64,000 bases of DNA from Typhlomys cinereus (GCA_023101885.1 JALPQD010000101.1:6108100-6172099), one strand, 5' to 3'. Shown: positions 51,240 to 62,654, numbered from the stretch's first letter. The notes: generated from the letters alone by a model not told the origin. Numbers and translations: made by a program.

Positions 51240-51808
51240 TCCTAAGTGGAAGTCTTTGGAAGCTGGCATAAGGCTGCCATTGCTCAACCTTTGGGGGTTG
51301 TCGCACCTCCATCCACAGTCCCCTAAACACAAAGTGCTGGGCATCTTGTGGGACCCACCCAGCTTGGCCAGGCAGCAGTGATACCCACCACGATCCTTGC
51401 CAGAGTAGCTGCTCGGCAGTAGGCTTTGAGTTCCTCTGACCTACTTTATAGTGAGCCTCCGGGGCCCAGGACAGTGGAGTAGAGGTTGGGAAGATCAAGG
51501 GAAGGTGGAGAAGGCTGCACCGGCTCCCAAGAAACTTCTAGAAGCTCCTGGCACGGGCAGCAGACTCTATGATGGTCCACACAGCCTAGTGGTGCCCAAG
51601 GTTGACGGAGGCCCACCTGAGCATCATTGGCTGGACAGGCTTGTCTAGACGGGGAAACCAAGTCCAGGGGAGAGAGATGGCTTGCCCAATCTGCAACAGA
51701 GCGAGGGAGAAAGCCCTGCCGCCCTGGTTTCCGGTGTGGGTTCTCTTTGCCCCTCACTAGGGGGTACCCACTTCCTTCCTGTGTCCAGCCCACAGGAAGC
51801 CGCTTCCA

Positions 51809-51810
<2 letters not shown>
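51240..51810. other. Intergenic, no recognised feature
   Basis: Unique sequence; nothing recognised. Confidence 0.45.

Positions 51811-51858
<48 letters not shown>
51811..51858. repeat. (CA)n microsatellite
   Basis: About 24 CA units. Confidence 0.95.
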
Positions 51859-51859
<1 letters not shown>

Positions 51860-51860
<1 letters not shown>

Positions 51861-52570
51861 GGTAGAAGAGCTAATGCTGGATGTGAGCCTGGATCACCCG
51901 GATGCCGCCAGCTGCCCCCGCATCAGCTGTAAAATGCACACCTGAGCTCCCCAGCTAGTGATAGCGGGCCCTGAGGAGACTGTACCCACAAAGGGGACTC
52001 GAAAGTCATCAGACATAAGTTGCGGGACACAGAGAACAAAGTCTTCGGACAACTTGAGTCCACGTTGGCGCAGTGCTTCTCTCACGTTCGTGGGGAGGGC
52101 TGTCAGTGTCGTGGGGGTGTTTACCTCCACCTTCGCTGGGCTCAGCTTAGGCCTGTGACCCCAACACACTTGCGTCAGTTCTGGCTCCCAGCCCAGCCCC
52201 TGGGCCCAGGAAAGCACAGCACCTGATCTGCATTAATCTGCCCTGGCCTTGCCGGGCTCGGCTAAATTAGGTGCGGGTGTCCCTGGCCGGCAGCCTTGTC
52301 GCCACAAACTGCACGCGTTCTTCTGCCGGCTCCCCTCCCACCCGCAGCTGCGTCTTCCCATCAGGCTGCTGGCGGAGAGTTGATGGGACCTCCCACCCCC
52401 AGCTGCCAAGGCTGGCCTATGGCTCTGGCAATCTATAGGAAGGAGGAAAGAACAGGGGGCCCCAGCCCATGGGGAACACAGAGTCCCTCCTGTCCTTGCA
52501 TACATTTTCTTTTTTTCTGAGAATATATGTGTGGTGGGTAGGTGTATATGTGTGCATACAAGTTATGTGT
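51860..52570. other. Intergenic, no recognised feature
   Basis: GC-rich unique sequence; nothing recognised. Confidence 0.45.
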
Positions 52571-52583
52571 ACAAAAAGCGCAC

Positions 52584-52584
<1 letters not shown>

Positions 52585-52639
<55 letters not shown>

Positions 52640-52832
52640 TAGGGAGTAATGTGTGCCTGTGGACGCCTAAGGGTGACTTTAGGAATCACCCTGCATTGCT
52701 CTACCTCCTTAATGCTTTGCTCTGGGATTGCCCAGGTTTTGCCTTCCAGGGCCACTGTCAAGTCCCCCTAGCCTTTTGATGTGGGATCTGGGGATCTGAA
52801 AGGCTTTAGCCACTGAGCCCTCTCCCCAGCCC
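52585..52832 (-). repeat. Subfamily B SINE, degenerate
   Basis: TG tract (52586-52632), then cctaagggtgactttaggaa, aatgctttgctctgggattg and ttagccactgagccctctcc. Confidence 0.8.
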
Positions 52833-52954
52833 GCACGCATTTCTTCAAGTTCCTTCTGAATGTCGGGCATCTTCCAGCCATAGGAGAGGCAAAAGAAAGC
52901 TTCCTCCCTCGCTGAGCTGTGTTCCAGCCAGGGGAGAATGTGACAGTGACAGAC

Positions 52955-53010
52955 AGGTCAAGATTGGGGTGTAGCTCAGCAGCTGAAGAAGGGCTCCCCT
53001 GGGGCAGACT
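52955..53010 (+). repeat. ID-type SINE fragment
   Basis: ttggggtgtagctcagcagc followed by a decayed body. Confidence 0.45.
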
Positions 53011-53039
53011 AGGAGATAGGGTCTTCTCTCCTGGGGAGG

Positions 53040-53715
53040 GAGGCACTATGCCCTGAAGGGTTTAGCAGCTAAGAACTGGACAACTGGAAGTCCGGGTCCA
53101 AGCCAGGCACTGGACTCTCCTCTGTAGCAAAAGGCACCCCAGTTAATAAGTTGAAATAGACCTCAGTCAGGCATGGGAGGTAACCAGGAGAGGACTCCTG
53201 GGAAAGACAGTGTGTGCTCTGTGGAAGGGCCTGGCCGTCCATGCTGCTGGAGGGATGGAGGTCCTCTTCCAGCTCTCTTGGTCCCAGATCTACTCTTCCA
53301 GGAACACACCCTCAGTTACACAGACTCCCACATCACTCATCTACCCCTTACCCTGGGAACGTTCCCCTCACAACTCAGACACAACTCAGGAAGATCCCTG
53401 GGTACACTCACACACACCATTCGCCCCCTCTCTCTCTCACACACACACTATCACAAGCACATATCATGCACTCTCACAGCACACGAACTTACACACTAAG
53501 GCACAGGCCTGACCACACTCTCCAGAACTTGCTCCATGGAGTTGGATGAGTCTTCCTACGAGGTACCTTCCTGAGCACAGCTGTGTCTGCCTTCCAGGAC
53601 AGGGAAGAGGTAGGACTTTGGAATTGCTGAGAGTCATGGAATCTGTGTACTTAACCCACTCTGCACCAAGAATCCTGACACATGTCACATGCAACAAAAA
53701 GACTAGGGGAGCTGA
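53040..53715. other. Intergenic, CA-rich, no gene
   Basis: Includes a CA/CT-rich stretch at 53395-53500 that gives overlapping His/Thr-rich chance frames. Confidence 0.45.
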
Positions 53716-53718
53716 AAT

Positions 53719-53761
53719 TAAAAAAAAAAAAAAAAATAGCTGAAAAAAAAAAAAAAAAAAA
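53719..53761. repeat. Two poly(A) runs
   Basis: Runs of 18 and 19 As separated by tagctg. Confidence 0.9.
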
Positions 53762-53864
53762 GACTGGGGGCATTAGAACTGAGGCTTAACAATGTGAATG
53801 GGCAAATGAATCACTGTCAGATCCCGAGATGAGTGTTATCTTCCTGCCTAAATTTTACTTACTT

Positions 53865-54155
53865 ATTGTGTGTGTGTGGATGTGTGTGGATGGGTGGATG
53901 TGAGAGAGAGACAGAAAGAGAGAGAGCACTGTGTGTTCCTGTAGAGGACCAAGGATGACTTTGGGAATTTCCTGGATCTCTTCTACCTCCTTTTTGCTTC
54001 ACTCTGGAATTTCCCAGGCTCCACCCACTGGAACCGGAAGTGTAGGTCACAGCCATTTCCACCTGGTGTTTTCATGTGGGATGTGGGGTCCGAACTCAAG
54101 ACCTTCTGCTTGCAAGGCAGACACTTGACTCCTGAGCCATGTCCCCAGTCCTGCC
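53865..54155 (-). repeat. Subfamily B SINE
   Basis: Contains gaggaccaaggatgactttg, ggaatttcccaggctccacc and ttgactcctgagccatgtcc. Confidence 0.85.
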
Positions 54156-54277
54156 TAAAGTTTTGAAAAGTCTTCTTACATCATTTGTTTTGTGGAGTGT
54201 GCTAGGGTGCCATAGCCATTTATTCCTCATGGGGCAGCCAGGACTTAGAACAGCCATTTGTACAAAAGACACATCAT

Positions 54278-54575
54278 GGGGCTGGAGAGGTGGCTCAAGG
54301 GTTAAGCCTCTGCCTTGCAGGCAGAAGGTCCTGAGTTCGGATCCTAGACCCCACGTATAGATGCCGGGCGGAAGCGGGGGTGGCCTGAGTTTCCGGTCCT
54401 GGTAGGGCAGAGCCTGAGAATCTCGGGGCAGAGTAAACAAGGAGGAGGTGGAGGCAGTCCATGATGCTTCCCGAATTCGTCCGTGGTTCTACACACACAC
54501 ACATACATGCACACACGCGCACACACCATACATGCACAATTGAATAAATAATAATAAACAAAAAAAAATTTAAAA
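54278..54575 (+). repeat. Subfamily A SINE, full length
   Basis: Flanked by AAAGACACATCAT duplications (about 54264-54276 and 54577-54589). The head is ggggctggagaggtggctca. Confidence 0.92.
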
Positions 54576-54721
54576 AAAAGACACATCATCAGATTTGGGT
54601 CGAGTTTCTGCCTCCCATGAGGCCAATACTACATCAGCAGGAATCTGTAATCCTCAGTCCAATAGGAAACATTCATAAGTTCTGTGCAAAGTAAGACAAA
54701 GGATGCTCCACATTAGAGGTG

Positions 54722-55100
54722 TGAGTGTACTGTTAATTTTTCTTGTTGTCATGGCAACATGCCTGACAAAAGCAACTTAAGAAACCTCACCATTTGAGGT
54801 CAAATGATTGTTCACCTTGAGTCGCTGTCACATTGTATCTATCCACTGTCACTTTTTATCCACAGTCATGAAGCAGAGATGGATGAACCTGACGTTCAGC
54901 TGACTACCCCCCCCCAACTACACACACTTTTTCGTTCAGCCTGGGACCCAGTTTACGAGATGGTGTCATGCATACTCAGAGCAGGTTTTCCCTGCTCAGT
55001 TCAACCTCTCTGGAAATTCCCTCACAGACAAACCCAGGTGTGTCTCCTAGTGACTCTGAATCCAGTCAAGTTTGATGATGTAGGTAAATGTCACATAGGT
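54722..55100 (-). repeat. MaLR-like LTR
   Basis: Contains cctgacaaaagcaacttaag, cacattgtatctatccactg and attccctcacagacaaaccc, then tccagtcaagtttgatg, the antisense form of a rodent MaLR LTR. The 110-codon plus frame across it is not a gene. Confidence 0.65.
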
Positions 55101-55346
55101 AACGGGGAACTTTACTTCTCTGTCCAGGAAGTATAAGAGGCGCTTCGGGGATGGTGGTATCTCGACTCTGTCAGGAAACCAGGCTTTTCCTGTTTCTGTT
55201 CTTCTACTGTCCTGCGAGTCTTCTATCTCACTAGTTCAAGATGACCGTGTTAAGTCCTGCCGTCATATCCACCTTCCAGCTAGTGATGAAAAGGGAAAGG
55301 GAAACAGAAACAGAAAGAAGTATTGCCTTTTAAAAAATAAAAAGCT

Positions 55347-55576
55347 TGGGCTGGAGAGATGGCTCAGGGGTTAAGACTGTGTTTTGCAAGCAGAAAGCCC
55401 TGAGTTCGGATCCCAGGTCCCACGTAAAAATGCCAGACAGAAATGGCTGTGGCCTGTATTTCTGACCCTGGTGGGCGGAGACTGGAAAAACCCAGAGCGA
55501 AGCAAAAAGGAGGAAGAAGCAATGCAGGATGATTCCCGAAGTCACTGGCCCCCCACAGGGACATACAGTGCCCTCT

Positions 55577-55619
<43 letters not shown>

Positions 55620-55645
55620 TAAATAAATAAATACTAAAAAATAAA
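55347..55645 (+). repeat. Subfamily B SINE
   Basis: Full length: gggctggagagatggctcag, gagttcggatcccaggtccc and acatacagtgccctctcata, then (CA)n and AATAAATAAATAAAT. Confidence 0.92.
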
Positions 55646-55649
55646 AAAC

Positions 55650-56075
55650 TTTACTGACATTACCCTTGGGCCTCCACAGACACACACACTTAAGTGCCCT
55701 CTTGTACAGATCCTGCGAGAGCACGCGGCACATACATGTGCATATACACAAAAAAAACTTTACTGAAAATAATTTATGAGCCATTTATATATATAATGAA
55801 AATGTTAGTGTATTTCAAGTTGCACATGCACCTCTATGACCCATTTTAGAAGATCTTCATCATCCCCCAAAGAGACCTCATGCCTACTAGCAATTACACC
55901 TCATTTCTACTGAATCCCCCGTTTTATATGGCAGCTCACTTATTATCTGTTGTTAGCGCTAGACATTTCATATCATTAGAACACAGTGCATAGGTTTTTT
56001 TGTGAATGTCTTCTTATGCTTACCACAAGATTTTATTTATTTTTACATATATATATTTTATATTTTAAGTATTTA
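55650..56075. other. AT-rich, no recognised feature
   Basis: A duplicated SINE tail piece (acccttgggcctccacagac) lies at 55660-55690. The rest is unassigned. Confidence 0.45.
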
Positions 56076-56306
56076 TTTATTGTGTGTGTATATATGAGAG
56101 GGCACTGTATGTCCCTATGGAGGACCAAGGGTGGCTTTGGGAATCATCCTGGATTGCTTCTTCCTCCTTCTGGCTTTGCTCTGGGATTTCCCAGGCTCCA
56201 CCTACCAGTACCAGAAGTGCAGCCAATGCTGCTGCCATTTCTGCCTGGCGTTTTTACATGGGACCTGGGATCTGAACTTAGGACCTTGGGCTTGAGAGAC
56301 AGAGTC

Positions 56307-57620
56307 CTTTTTTTTTATTAATTTTGTTTTTATTCCCACTCATACAAACTTAACAGGGGGGCTGGAGAGATGGCTCAGGGGCTAAGCCTCTGCCTTGCAG
56401 GCGGAAGTTCCTGAGTTCGGAACCTAGACCCCATGTGTAGATGCCAGGCGGAAGCAGGGGTGGCCTGTGTTTCTGGTCCTGGTGGGCAGAGCCTGTGAAT
56501 CCCGGGGCAGAGTAAAGAAGGAGGAAGTGGAGGCATCCATGGTGGTTCCTGAATTCGTCCATGGTTCTACACACACATATACACATACATACACACATGC
56601 GTGCACACACACAATTGAATAAAAAAAAATTAAAAAAACCCCCAAACTTAACAGGTACACCAATCCCCTCCCTCCCATTACCCCTCCCCCCCCCCGTGTC
56701 CCCCTCTTTTCTCCCCTCTCTCCCCATCCCCCAGTGCCCCCCTCCCATCCCCGGAGCATCCTTTAATGTGCATGCCAAACTCTCCTCTGGGTCCTCCTCT
56801 TTGATGAGGTGCAAGGACCCAGTGGCATTTCCCAGAACCCTTTCCTGTGTTCCCCTTAAGCATAGGAACATTACTGTGGCTGTCAATCCCTTGCCTCCAA
56901 AGATCCTAGTGCCTTTAGTCCATGCTAGACTTTGTGGGGTCAATAATGTGTTGGACATTGCACAGGGCATGCAAAGTCCAATTATGGTTGCTTTGGCCCT
57001 AACTTGTGTGGAGTATCTTGCATATCATTGCTCTTTTCATCCTTGTGCTCTTACAATCTTACCGCCCCCTCTTCCGAAAATTTCCCTGAGCTTCAGGATG
57101 GGGAGAGATTAGGCTGGCCTAGTTCCAGGTGGTTGATATAGAGACTCTGATGTTCTGGATTATGGTTTGTTGATTTATTTTTTCAGTTTTGGTGCTCCTG
57201 CAATGCCCTTCACTCCATCCTGATGGGTATTGGATGTCACCCCCTGGCCAGAGATAAAAACCGGTTAAACTAGAGTCTTGTTATAAGAGTATATTCAAAG
57301 GTAGATGTAATAAAAGTAGGAAACTACGGTGAGGGAGGGGTCAATCACCCATTTGCAAAATGGTTACTTTCTATCTGCCAGACTACATGCCCTCCCCTTC
57401 TGGTAAGATCATACCCCATCAGTTGCAAATGATCAGGAAGGAATATCTGTGAACTTAACCAGATGTCTCATTACTTACTTGCAGTCCTTGATGGTGGCCT
57501 ATTTTCTCTGCTGTAACATGGTCCCCTCTCTCCTTGTTTCTGGTGTGGCCTCCTTCCCCATCCCTCTTGTTCATAGTCTTTGCAATAACTGTAGGTATTA
57601 CAGAGATTTATCCTTGAGTG
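56307..57620 (-). mobile_element. L1 3'-end-like insertion with 13-bp TSD
   Basis: Flanked by GAGAGACAGAGTC at 56294-56306 and 57621-57633. It starts with a T-run on the plus strand (antisense poly(A)) and then the pyrimidine-rich block typical of the other L1-3'-like copies. It is 5'-truncated, as expected of target-primed reverse transcription. The element identity is inferred; the TSD and tail are seen directly. Confidence 0.75.
56358..56642 (+). repeat. Subfamily A SINE nested in the L1-like insert
   Basis: Flanked by CAAACTTAACAGG at 56345-56357 and 56643-56655. Full-length head and A-rich tail. Confidence 0.93.
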
Positions 57621-57661
57621 GAGAGACAGAGTCTTAACCCCTGAGACATCTCTCCAGTCCA

Positions 57662-58004
57662 GCACAAGATTTTAAAAATTCATATACCATATACTAATAT
57701 TTCATTCTTGTTCATCATTGAGTAAAACTCTATGTATGGGAAGACACCATTTTATTTATCAGTGAACATGTGTGTGCTTTATACATTTTGGCTATTATGG
57801 ATAATAGTGCTGTGAATATATACTTTTCTGTGTGGACATACATTTTTTTAAAAATTTGGGTTGATTTATAAATTAAATTGCCAACCAAATGGTTAACTAC
57901 ATGTTCAACTTTCTCAAACCCTCCAAAGTTTTTCACAGCACCTGTACTATTTTACATTCTTACCAGTGACCTAGTGGGTCCTAGGTTCTCAGAATCAGGG
58001 TCAA
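57662..58004. other. AT-rich, no recognised feature
   Basis: Possibly old L1 (ttcattcttgttcatcattg, ggctattatggataatagtg resembles old L1 3' sequence). Unconfirmed. Confidence 0.35.
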
Positions 58005-58005
58005 A

Positions 58006-58560
58006 ATGTGTCTTCAGGGACAACAGAGCAGCAATCCGGGTTCCTGAGTGACCATGCAGAGCAAAGAAAACAAAGAGAAGACTCTAGAGACGGTGTTTTC
58101 TATCTCCTCTAAACTGTATTTAGGCTTCATTGCTGTCATGTGTTTTGCTTGTTACACTGACTTAGTTGTTATTTTAACTAATGCAAACCAAGGTATGGAG
58201 GGTGGGCTCCTAATTAAGATCCGAAATAAAAATAATTAACACTCTGAGATTTCCTGCCCGGTCTATGACTATTCATTCCTGACCTCTATAAAATTTTGGG
58301 GGTTTACTCCAAGGACATGTGGATCCCTGAGGATGTCACACTTAACTGTGTGGGGGTCTTGTGTGGTTCAATAAACACAGGATATTAAACAGGGACTCTC
58401 AGGAACACTGGGTCCCTACCCCTCAGCCCGCAGGCCCTACACTCCTGCCTCTGCTAGATGCTTATTGTGCCAACCCCATATGCCAGTCTAGGGAAAATGA
58501 CAGACCCTGCCCAAGGTTTATAACAATTCACATTTGGGCGTCCTCATCCAACCACCAACA
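58006..58560 (+). repeat. Candidate ERV solo LTR
   Basis: LTR layout: TG start, TATA box ctctataaaat at about 58284, AATAAA at 58370-58375, then about 185 bp to a CCACCAACA end. The flanks gtcaaa and gtgaag are only a weak duplication. No viral genes follow. Confidence 0.45.
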
Positions 58561-58765
58561 GTGAAGTGCAGCAGTTGGCAAGACTTATTCATGCATATAG
58601 ACCTTCCAATGAACGTACAGATGGTCAGAGACTTCCGGAACTCGCCAGAAAGCTTCTAACATGATAGTAGAGTTAATATCTAACAAGCAAACAGTAATAG
58701 CATACAAATCAGAAGAGACTAAAACAATGTAGATAGAAAAAGATTAGGGCAAGTTATTAATTGTC

Positions 58766-58920
58766 AGGGAGGGAGGCTCAGCGAGCATGAAGCCTTAGGT
58801 TCGATACCCAGCTCTTCCTAAAACTGAGCAGGAATATCAGAAGTTCAAGGTCACTCTCAGCTACATCCTGAGTTCGAGGCCAGTGTGGGTTACATGGGAC
58901 CCTGTCTCAAAAGAGAAAAA
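58766..58920 (+). repeat. B4-like SINE (ID plus B1)
   Basis: An ID half (gagcatgaagccttaggttc) joined to a B1 half (gttcgaggccagtgtgggtt, accctgtctcaaaa). Confidence 0.8.
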
Positions 58921-59044
58921 TAAAGTCATCAATGTATCCAGGAAGGTAAAAGATAATTATATACCTGAGATAAAAGAAGATTGTTAGAAAAAAATATTTA
59001 TCTGACAATAAAAACTTGAAGTTTTTAAATTTAAAAGATGCAAA

Positions 59045-59285
59045 TTCCGGGGCTGAAAAGATGGCTCAGGGGTTAATTCTTTGCCTCAAAAACAAAGGAC
59101 CTGAATTCAGATCCTGGATCCCATGTAAAAACGCTGATGGGAAATGGTGGTAGCCTGCCCTTTCTGCCCTGGAAGGAGGAAGCTGGGAAACCCCAGAACA
59201 AAGCAATGAGGAGATAGATTCCTGAAATCACCCTTGTGTCTCTTGTGTATATACCTACACCGCCACACTCAAAAAATTTAAAAAA
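59045..59285 (+). repeat. Subfamily B SINE, old copy
   Basis: gaaaagatggctcaggggtt, gaattcagatcctggatccc and cccagaacaaagcaatgagg. Lacks a long CA tail. Confidence 0.85.
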
Positions 59286-59289
59286 GATC

Positions 59290-59695
59290 CAAATTCCTAG
59301 ACCATGTAATAGACTCCTAGAAACTACTACAAGAAGAAAAAGAAGTAGGAAATGGTAGAAGACAAAGACATTAAAAGGTTAGTCCAAGATCTAACATGTC
59401 ATGACTAGAAATTCCAGAAAGAAAAACAACTAGGTAAGCAATTTTAAAAACAATCTTTCCAGAACTCACAGACCATGAGCTTCCAGATCAAACAGAAAGC
59501 AACTTGCGAAATGAGTAAGAGATGATGATGTCCTAGAGTTCCAGGAACAAAAGGAAACTTCCAGAAAAAAAAAAAACACAAAAAAAACAACAACACATTA
59601 AAATAGAAACCATGTTAAAAAAAAAAAAAAAAAAACAACCCTGGGAATCAGAAAGATACAAATTTATTTTTTAAAAAAATGCCCAGAATTTAAAA
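59290..59695. other. A-rich, unassigned
   Basis: Purine-rich with A-runs at 59560-59600 and 59617-59635. Resembles old L1 coding sequence in composition only. Confidence 0.35.
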
Positions 59696-59702
59696 GCAAT
59701 GA

Positions 59703-60380
59703 TGTCATGCCCTGAAAATTCACAAGGCAAGTGTTTTCTAGCACAGCATTAGCTATTTAGCCAAGATGCTACTTTGGTATTTAGGCAGTTTCCAAACACC
59801 CATTCTGGGAAGGTCTTTCTTTGTAGGTCTTTGAAGATCATCCCCCAGGGCCAGGATTATCCTGAAGGAACACACCCTATTAATCTGGAGGAGCTGGTTT
59901 CAAGGAGAAAGGACATAGAGATGAGCTCTCCATTGCAGATAAACTAAGTTCCTCAAAAGAAACAGCTCGACCAATGGTCAGCCACAAATCAGCTGGATTG
60001 GGTCCTGATGTGAACAAACCAATGAGATGTAGGGGCTCAAAAGTTCTGATCAGGTTTGGAGAGACTAGAGCTAACCAATAAGGAAGAACCACTTCCCCTG
60101 GGCCTGCCTGACCCTATAAATACCGACCCTGCAGCCATCTTTGGCTCACTTGCCCCTCAAGGACTCCACGTGTGGAGTCTGCGAGTCCTTTTCTGGCTCA
60201 CTCGCCCTTCGTGGAGTCCGTGTCTGTGAATTCTTTTTCTGCTTTCTTGCCCTCATGGATTCCAGGTCTGTGAGTTCCGCCCTCCCTAATGAACTCTGCC
60301 TTAGTCCTCTACGCATGTTCTGGTTTCAGTCTTAACTGCTGAACACAGGAACTCCAACCTAAATCCCCTTCCCCACAACA
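59703..60380 (+). repeat. ERVK-like solo LTR
   Basis: 678 bp, TG...CA, between caatga (59697-59702) and ctatga (60381-60386), a 6-bp duplication with one mismatch. Contains three CCAAT boxes (about 59971, 60020, 60073), a TATA box (tataaata at 60115) and a possible AATGAA polyadenylation signal at 60288. Promoter-like but without any viral genes. It has tandem repeats just after the TATA box. Confidence 0.7.
60143..60278 (+). repeat. Tandem repeats in the LTR transcribed region
   Basis: Three imperfect units (60143-60194, 60195-60240, 60241-60278), each with cttgccct or similar, then ggantccangtctgtgagtt-like sequence. Confidence 0.65.
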
Positions 60381-60597
60381 CTATGAAGGTAGAGATTTTG
60401 TGGGTATTCAGGGCTTCAAAAAAGTTACCTCTCAAGCATTCTTCTGGAGATGTGATTAGAGGAGGTCCTCCAAGAAAAACAAGGATGCAACTAAGCACAA
60501 GAACGATATGGGATCCAGGAAGACCCCAGGAGCTGGAGCAAGGATGCTCGGATGGCGGTCAGCAAGGGGCAGGATGGAGGTGAGCAGAGCGCTGGAG

Positions 60598-60799
60598 AGG
60601 ACTGGAGAGATGGCTCAGGGATTAAAACTGTCTCCAAAGGAGAAGGTCCGGAGTTTGTATCTCAGACGTAAAAACACCAGGCAGAAATGGTGGAGGCATT
60701 CACTTCCGGCCTGGAAATCACTTAGCAAAGCAAGAACAAGGTAGAAGCAATTCAGGATGATTCCGGAAGTCACCCTTGGTCCTCCACAGGAACACACAG

Positions 60800-60846
<47 letters not shown>

Positions 60847-60915
60847 AAACACATGCACACGTGGAGGTCACAAAGCACCAAGTACATCGAAACAATGGTA
60901 AATGAATAAAGAAAT
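60598..60915 (+). repeat. Subfamily B SINE with (CT)n
   Basis: gactggagagatggctcagg, aaaaacaccaggcagaaatg and agtcacccttggtcctccac, then about 20 CT units (60804-60842). Confidence 0.85.
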
Positions 60916-61009
60916 CTTTACCCCAAGGAGGTTTTTCAGAGCACAAAGTAAGGAAAGTAATGGTGGGAAACTTCAGGACTCAGCAGTGGGCTTTGAAAGT
61001 CACTACCGA

Positions 61010-61205
61010 CAGCTGGGGAGATGGCTCAGCAGCTGAGAGCACTTGCATCACAAATATACAGACCTGAGTGCAAATCCCCCTGGGGCCTCACACATACACC
61101 TGTCACCTCAGAGTATACCACCCAATGTTTCTGCATGTGCATTTGAGCACATGTGTCTTCTATCAGTGTGTATGTACGCATGCGCACATACGCACACGCA
61201 CAAAA
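61010..61205 (+). repeat. B2-superfamily SINE
   Basis: agctggggagatggctcagc, gagagcacttgcatcacaaa, then a CA/TG-rich tail. Confidence 0.7.
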
Positions 61206-61918
61206 GTTACCATTGAATGTAGACCTAAAAATATTACAAAACCAATATATTGGGGAATGTATTCATGTGCTTATGGTTGGGTGGAATAAGGGAAACCTAA
61301 ATCCTCACATTTCTGAGTCCAGTGACAGCATGCCATGTAAATTCTGAGTGGGACATAGAAAAAACACCTGAGCAGTGAGAATATTGTCCTGTCAACCTCA
61401 ATAAAAGTCACTCAAATAATGACTAGATTCAAATGAACGAATTGGGAGAATTCTGCTCCCACCATGACTGATTCATGGGGTCAAGCTGACCCTGTGACAT
61501 TTAGCAGTTAGACAGACAACTGGCAAAACACGATGCAGATGCTGGGAAAGAGGTGGCACAGGACTGTGTTCCCCGAAAGAATGCAGCCAGAGAAGGTGAT
61601 GGAGCAACGGGCCTTGGTTTTCTGTTTGGAGACCCGCCCGTCCCATGGGAGGAACAGGGTGATCTCGCCAGGGAACAGAGAGAGCAAGGCAGATCCAGTA
61701 GGAAAAACCCTTACGGCGATTCTCGACTCGGCCTTGGAACATTTGCCAAATTTCAGCCCTGGACATGAAGTCCAAGCGGAAAATATTGGATTTGGCTTCG
61801 GAGAAGGCTCTCTGGGGAGGAACTTGGAAGTGGAGTCCACCGTCACTAAGGCAGTTCTGTACCAGAACGGGGTGGCACCAGAACCGTGCGCTGGGGATGG
61901 GGCTCAGCAACACTTGTT
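61206..61918. other. Unassigned; open frames on both strands
   Basis: Plus (61533-61958, 141 codons) and minus (61473-61979, 168 codons) frames overlap here. I recognise neither. Confidence 0.4.
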
Positions 61919-61921
61919 CTG

Positions 61922-62410
61922 TGTTCTGGTTCATTTCAGCTGTCAACCTGACACTTGAAAAGGGAAACTCTGGGCACACTTATGAGGAATCATTTATTCC
62001 AGGTAGGCTTTGATCCAGTGGACCAGTTAGTTTTTCTGTTGCTGTGAGAGAAGACCCACAGCAAGCAAGTTAAGGGAGAAAGGGAGCTTTTATTCAGCTT
62101 ATGGTTCCGGAGGGGAGAAACAATCTTTCATGGCGGAAGCTGCATGGCTGGGGGAAGAACCTCTCTAGATCTCATTGGAACCTCCCAGTAGTGGGCCAGA
62201 TAAAAGGAACCACAGAACAGAAGACTGGGAAGAAGAGACTCTCCAGGAATCCTCTAGCTATACGGATGGGAGTGACTTAGCCTGCCAGCTTCAGCCACCA
62301 ACCATGTCTCCTCTGCCATGAAAGTCTGTATCTCCCCTCTGGAAATCTCCCTTTCTCCCTTAAGTTGTTTGAATGCTCTCTCACAGCAATATTTAAGAGT
62401 AGCTGTTACA
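61922..62410. repeat. MaLR-like LTR pieces forming an inverted repeat
   Basis: Family-1 start (tcagctgtcaacctgacact) at 61922-62019, then an antisense MT-like piece (62020-62160), then a sense MT-like end (62300-62400, ctccctttctcccttaagtt). The two MT-like pieces are inverted relative to each other. Confidence 0.6.
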
Positions 62411-62595
62411 ATCTTAGATTACTTCTACCTCCTTCTTGCTTAGCTCTGGGATTTCCCAGGCTTCACCCAGCAGGGCCAGAAGTGCAGGCCACCACCATTT
62501 CTGCCTGGTGTTTTTATGTGGGACCTGGGATCCAAACTCAGGACCTTCTGCTTGGGAGGCAGAGTCTTAACTCCTGAGCCATCTCTCCAGCCCTA
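62405..62595 (-). repeat. Subfamily B SINE, head half
   Basis: tagctctgggatttcccagg, gggccagaagtgcaggccac and cctgagccatctctccagcc. The tail half is absent. Confidence 0.87.
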
Positions 62596-62645
62596 AAAAC
62601 ACTTTTAAAAAAAGGCTCTGAGCTTGAGGGGGTAAGGCAGAAAGG

Positions 62646-62654
<9 letters not shown>

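Larger units (their letters stand above)
56080..57661 (-). repeat. Subfamily B SINE split by an L1-like insert
   Basis: Tail and body at 56080-56306, head at 57621-57661 (gtcttaacccctgagacatc, tctccagtcc). The split point is duplicated (GAGAGACAGAGTC). Confidence 0.88.

Noticed and set aside
54804..55136. 110-codon plus-strand frame
   Set aside because: It lies on an antisense MaLR-like LTR with known rodent counterparts at the DNA level.
56350..56970. 206-codon minus-strand frame
   Set aside because: It reads through a SINE and an L1-3'-like insert; a repeat artefact.
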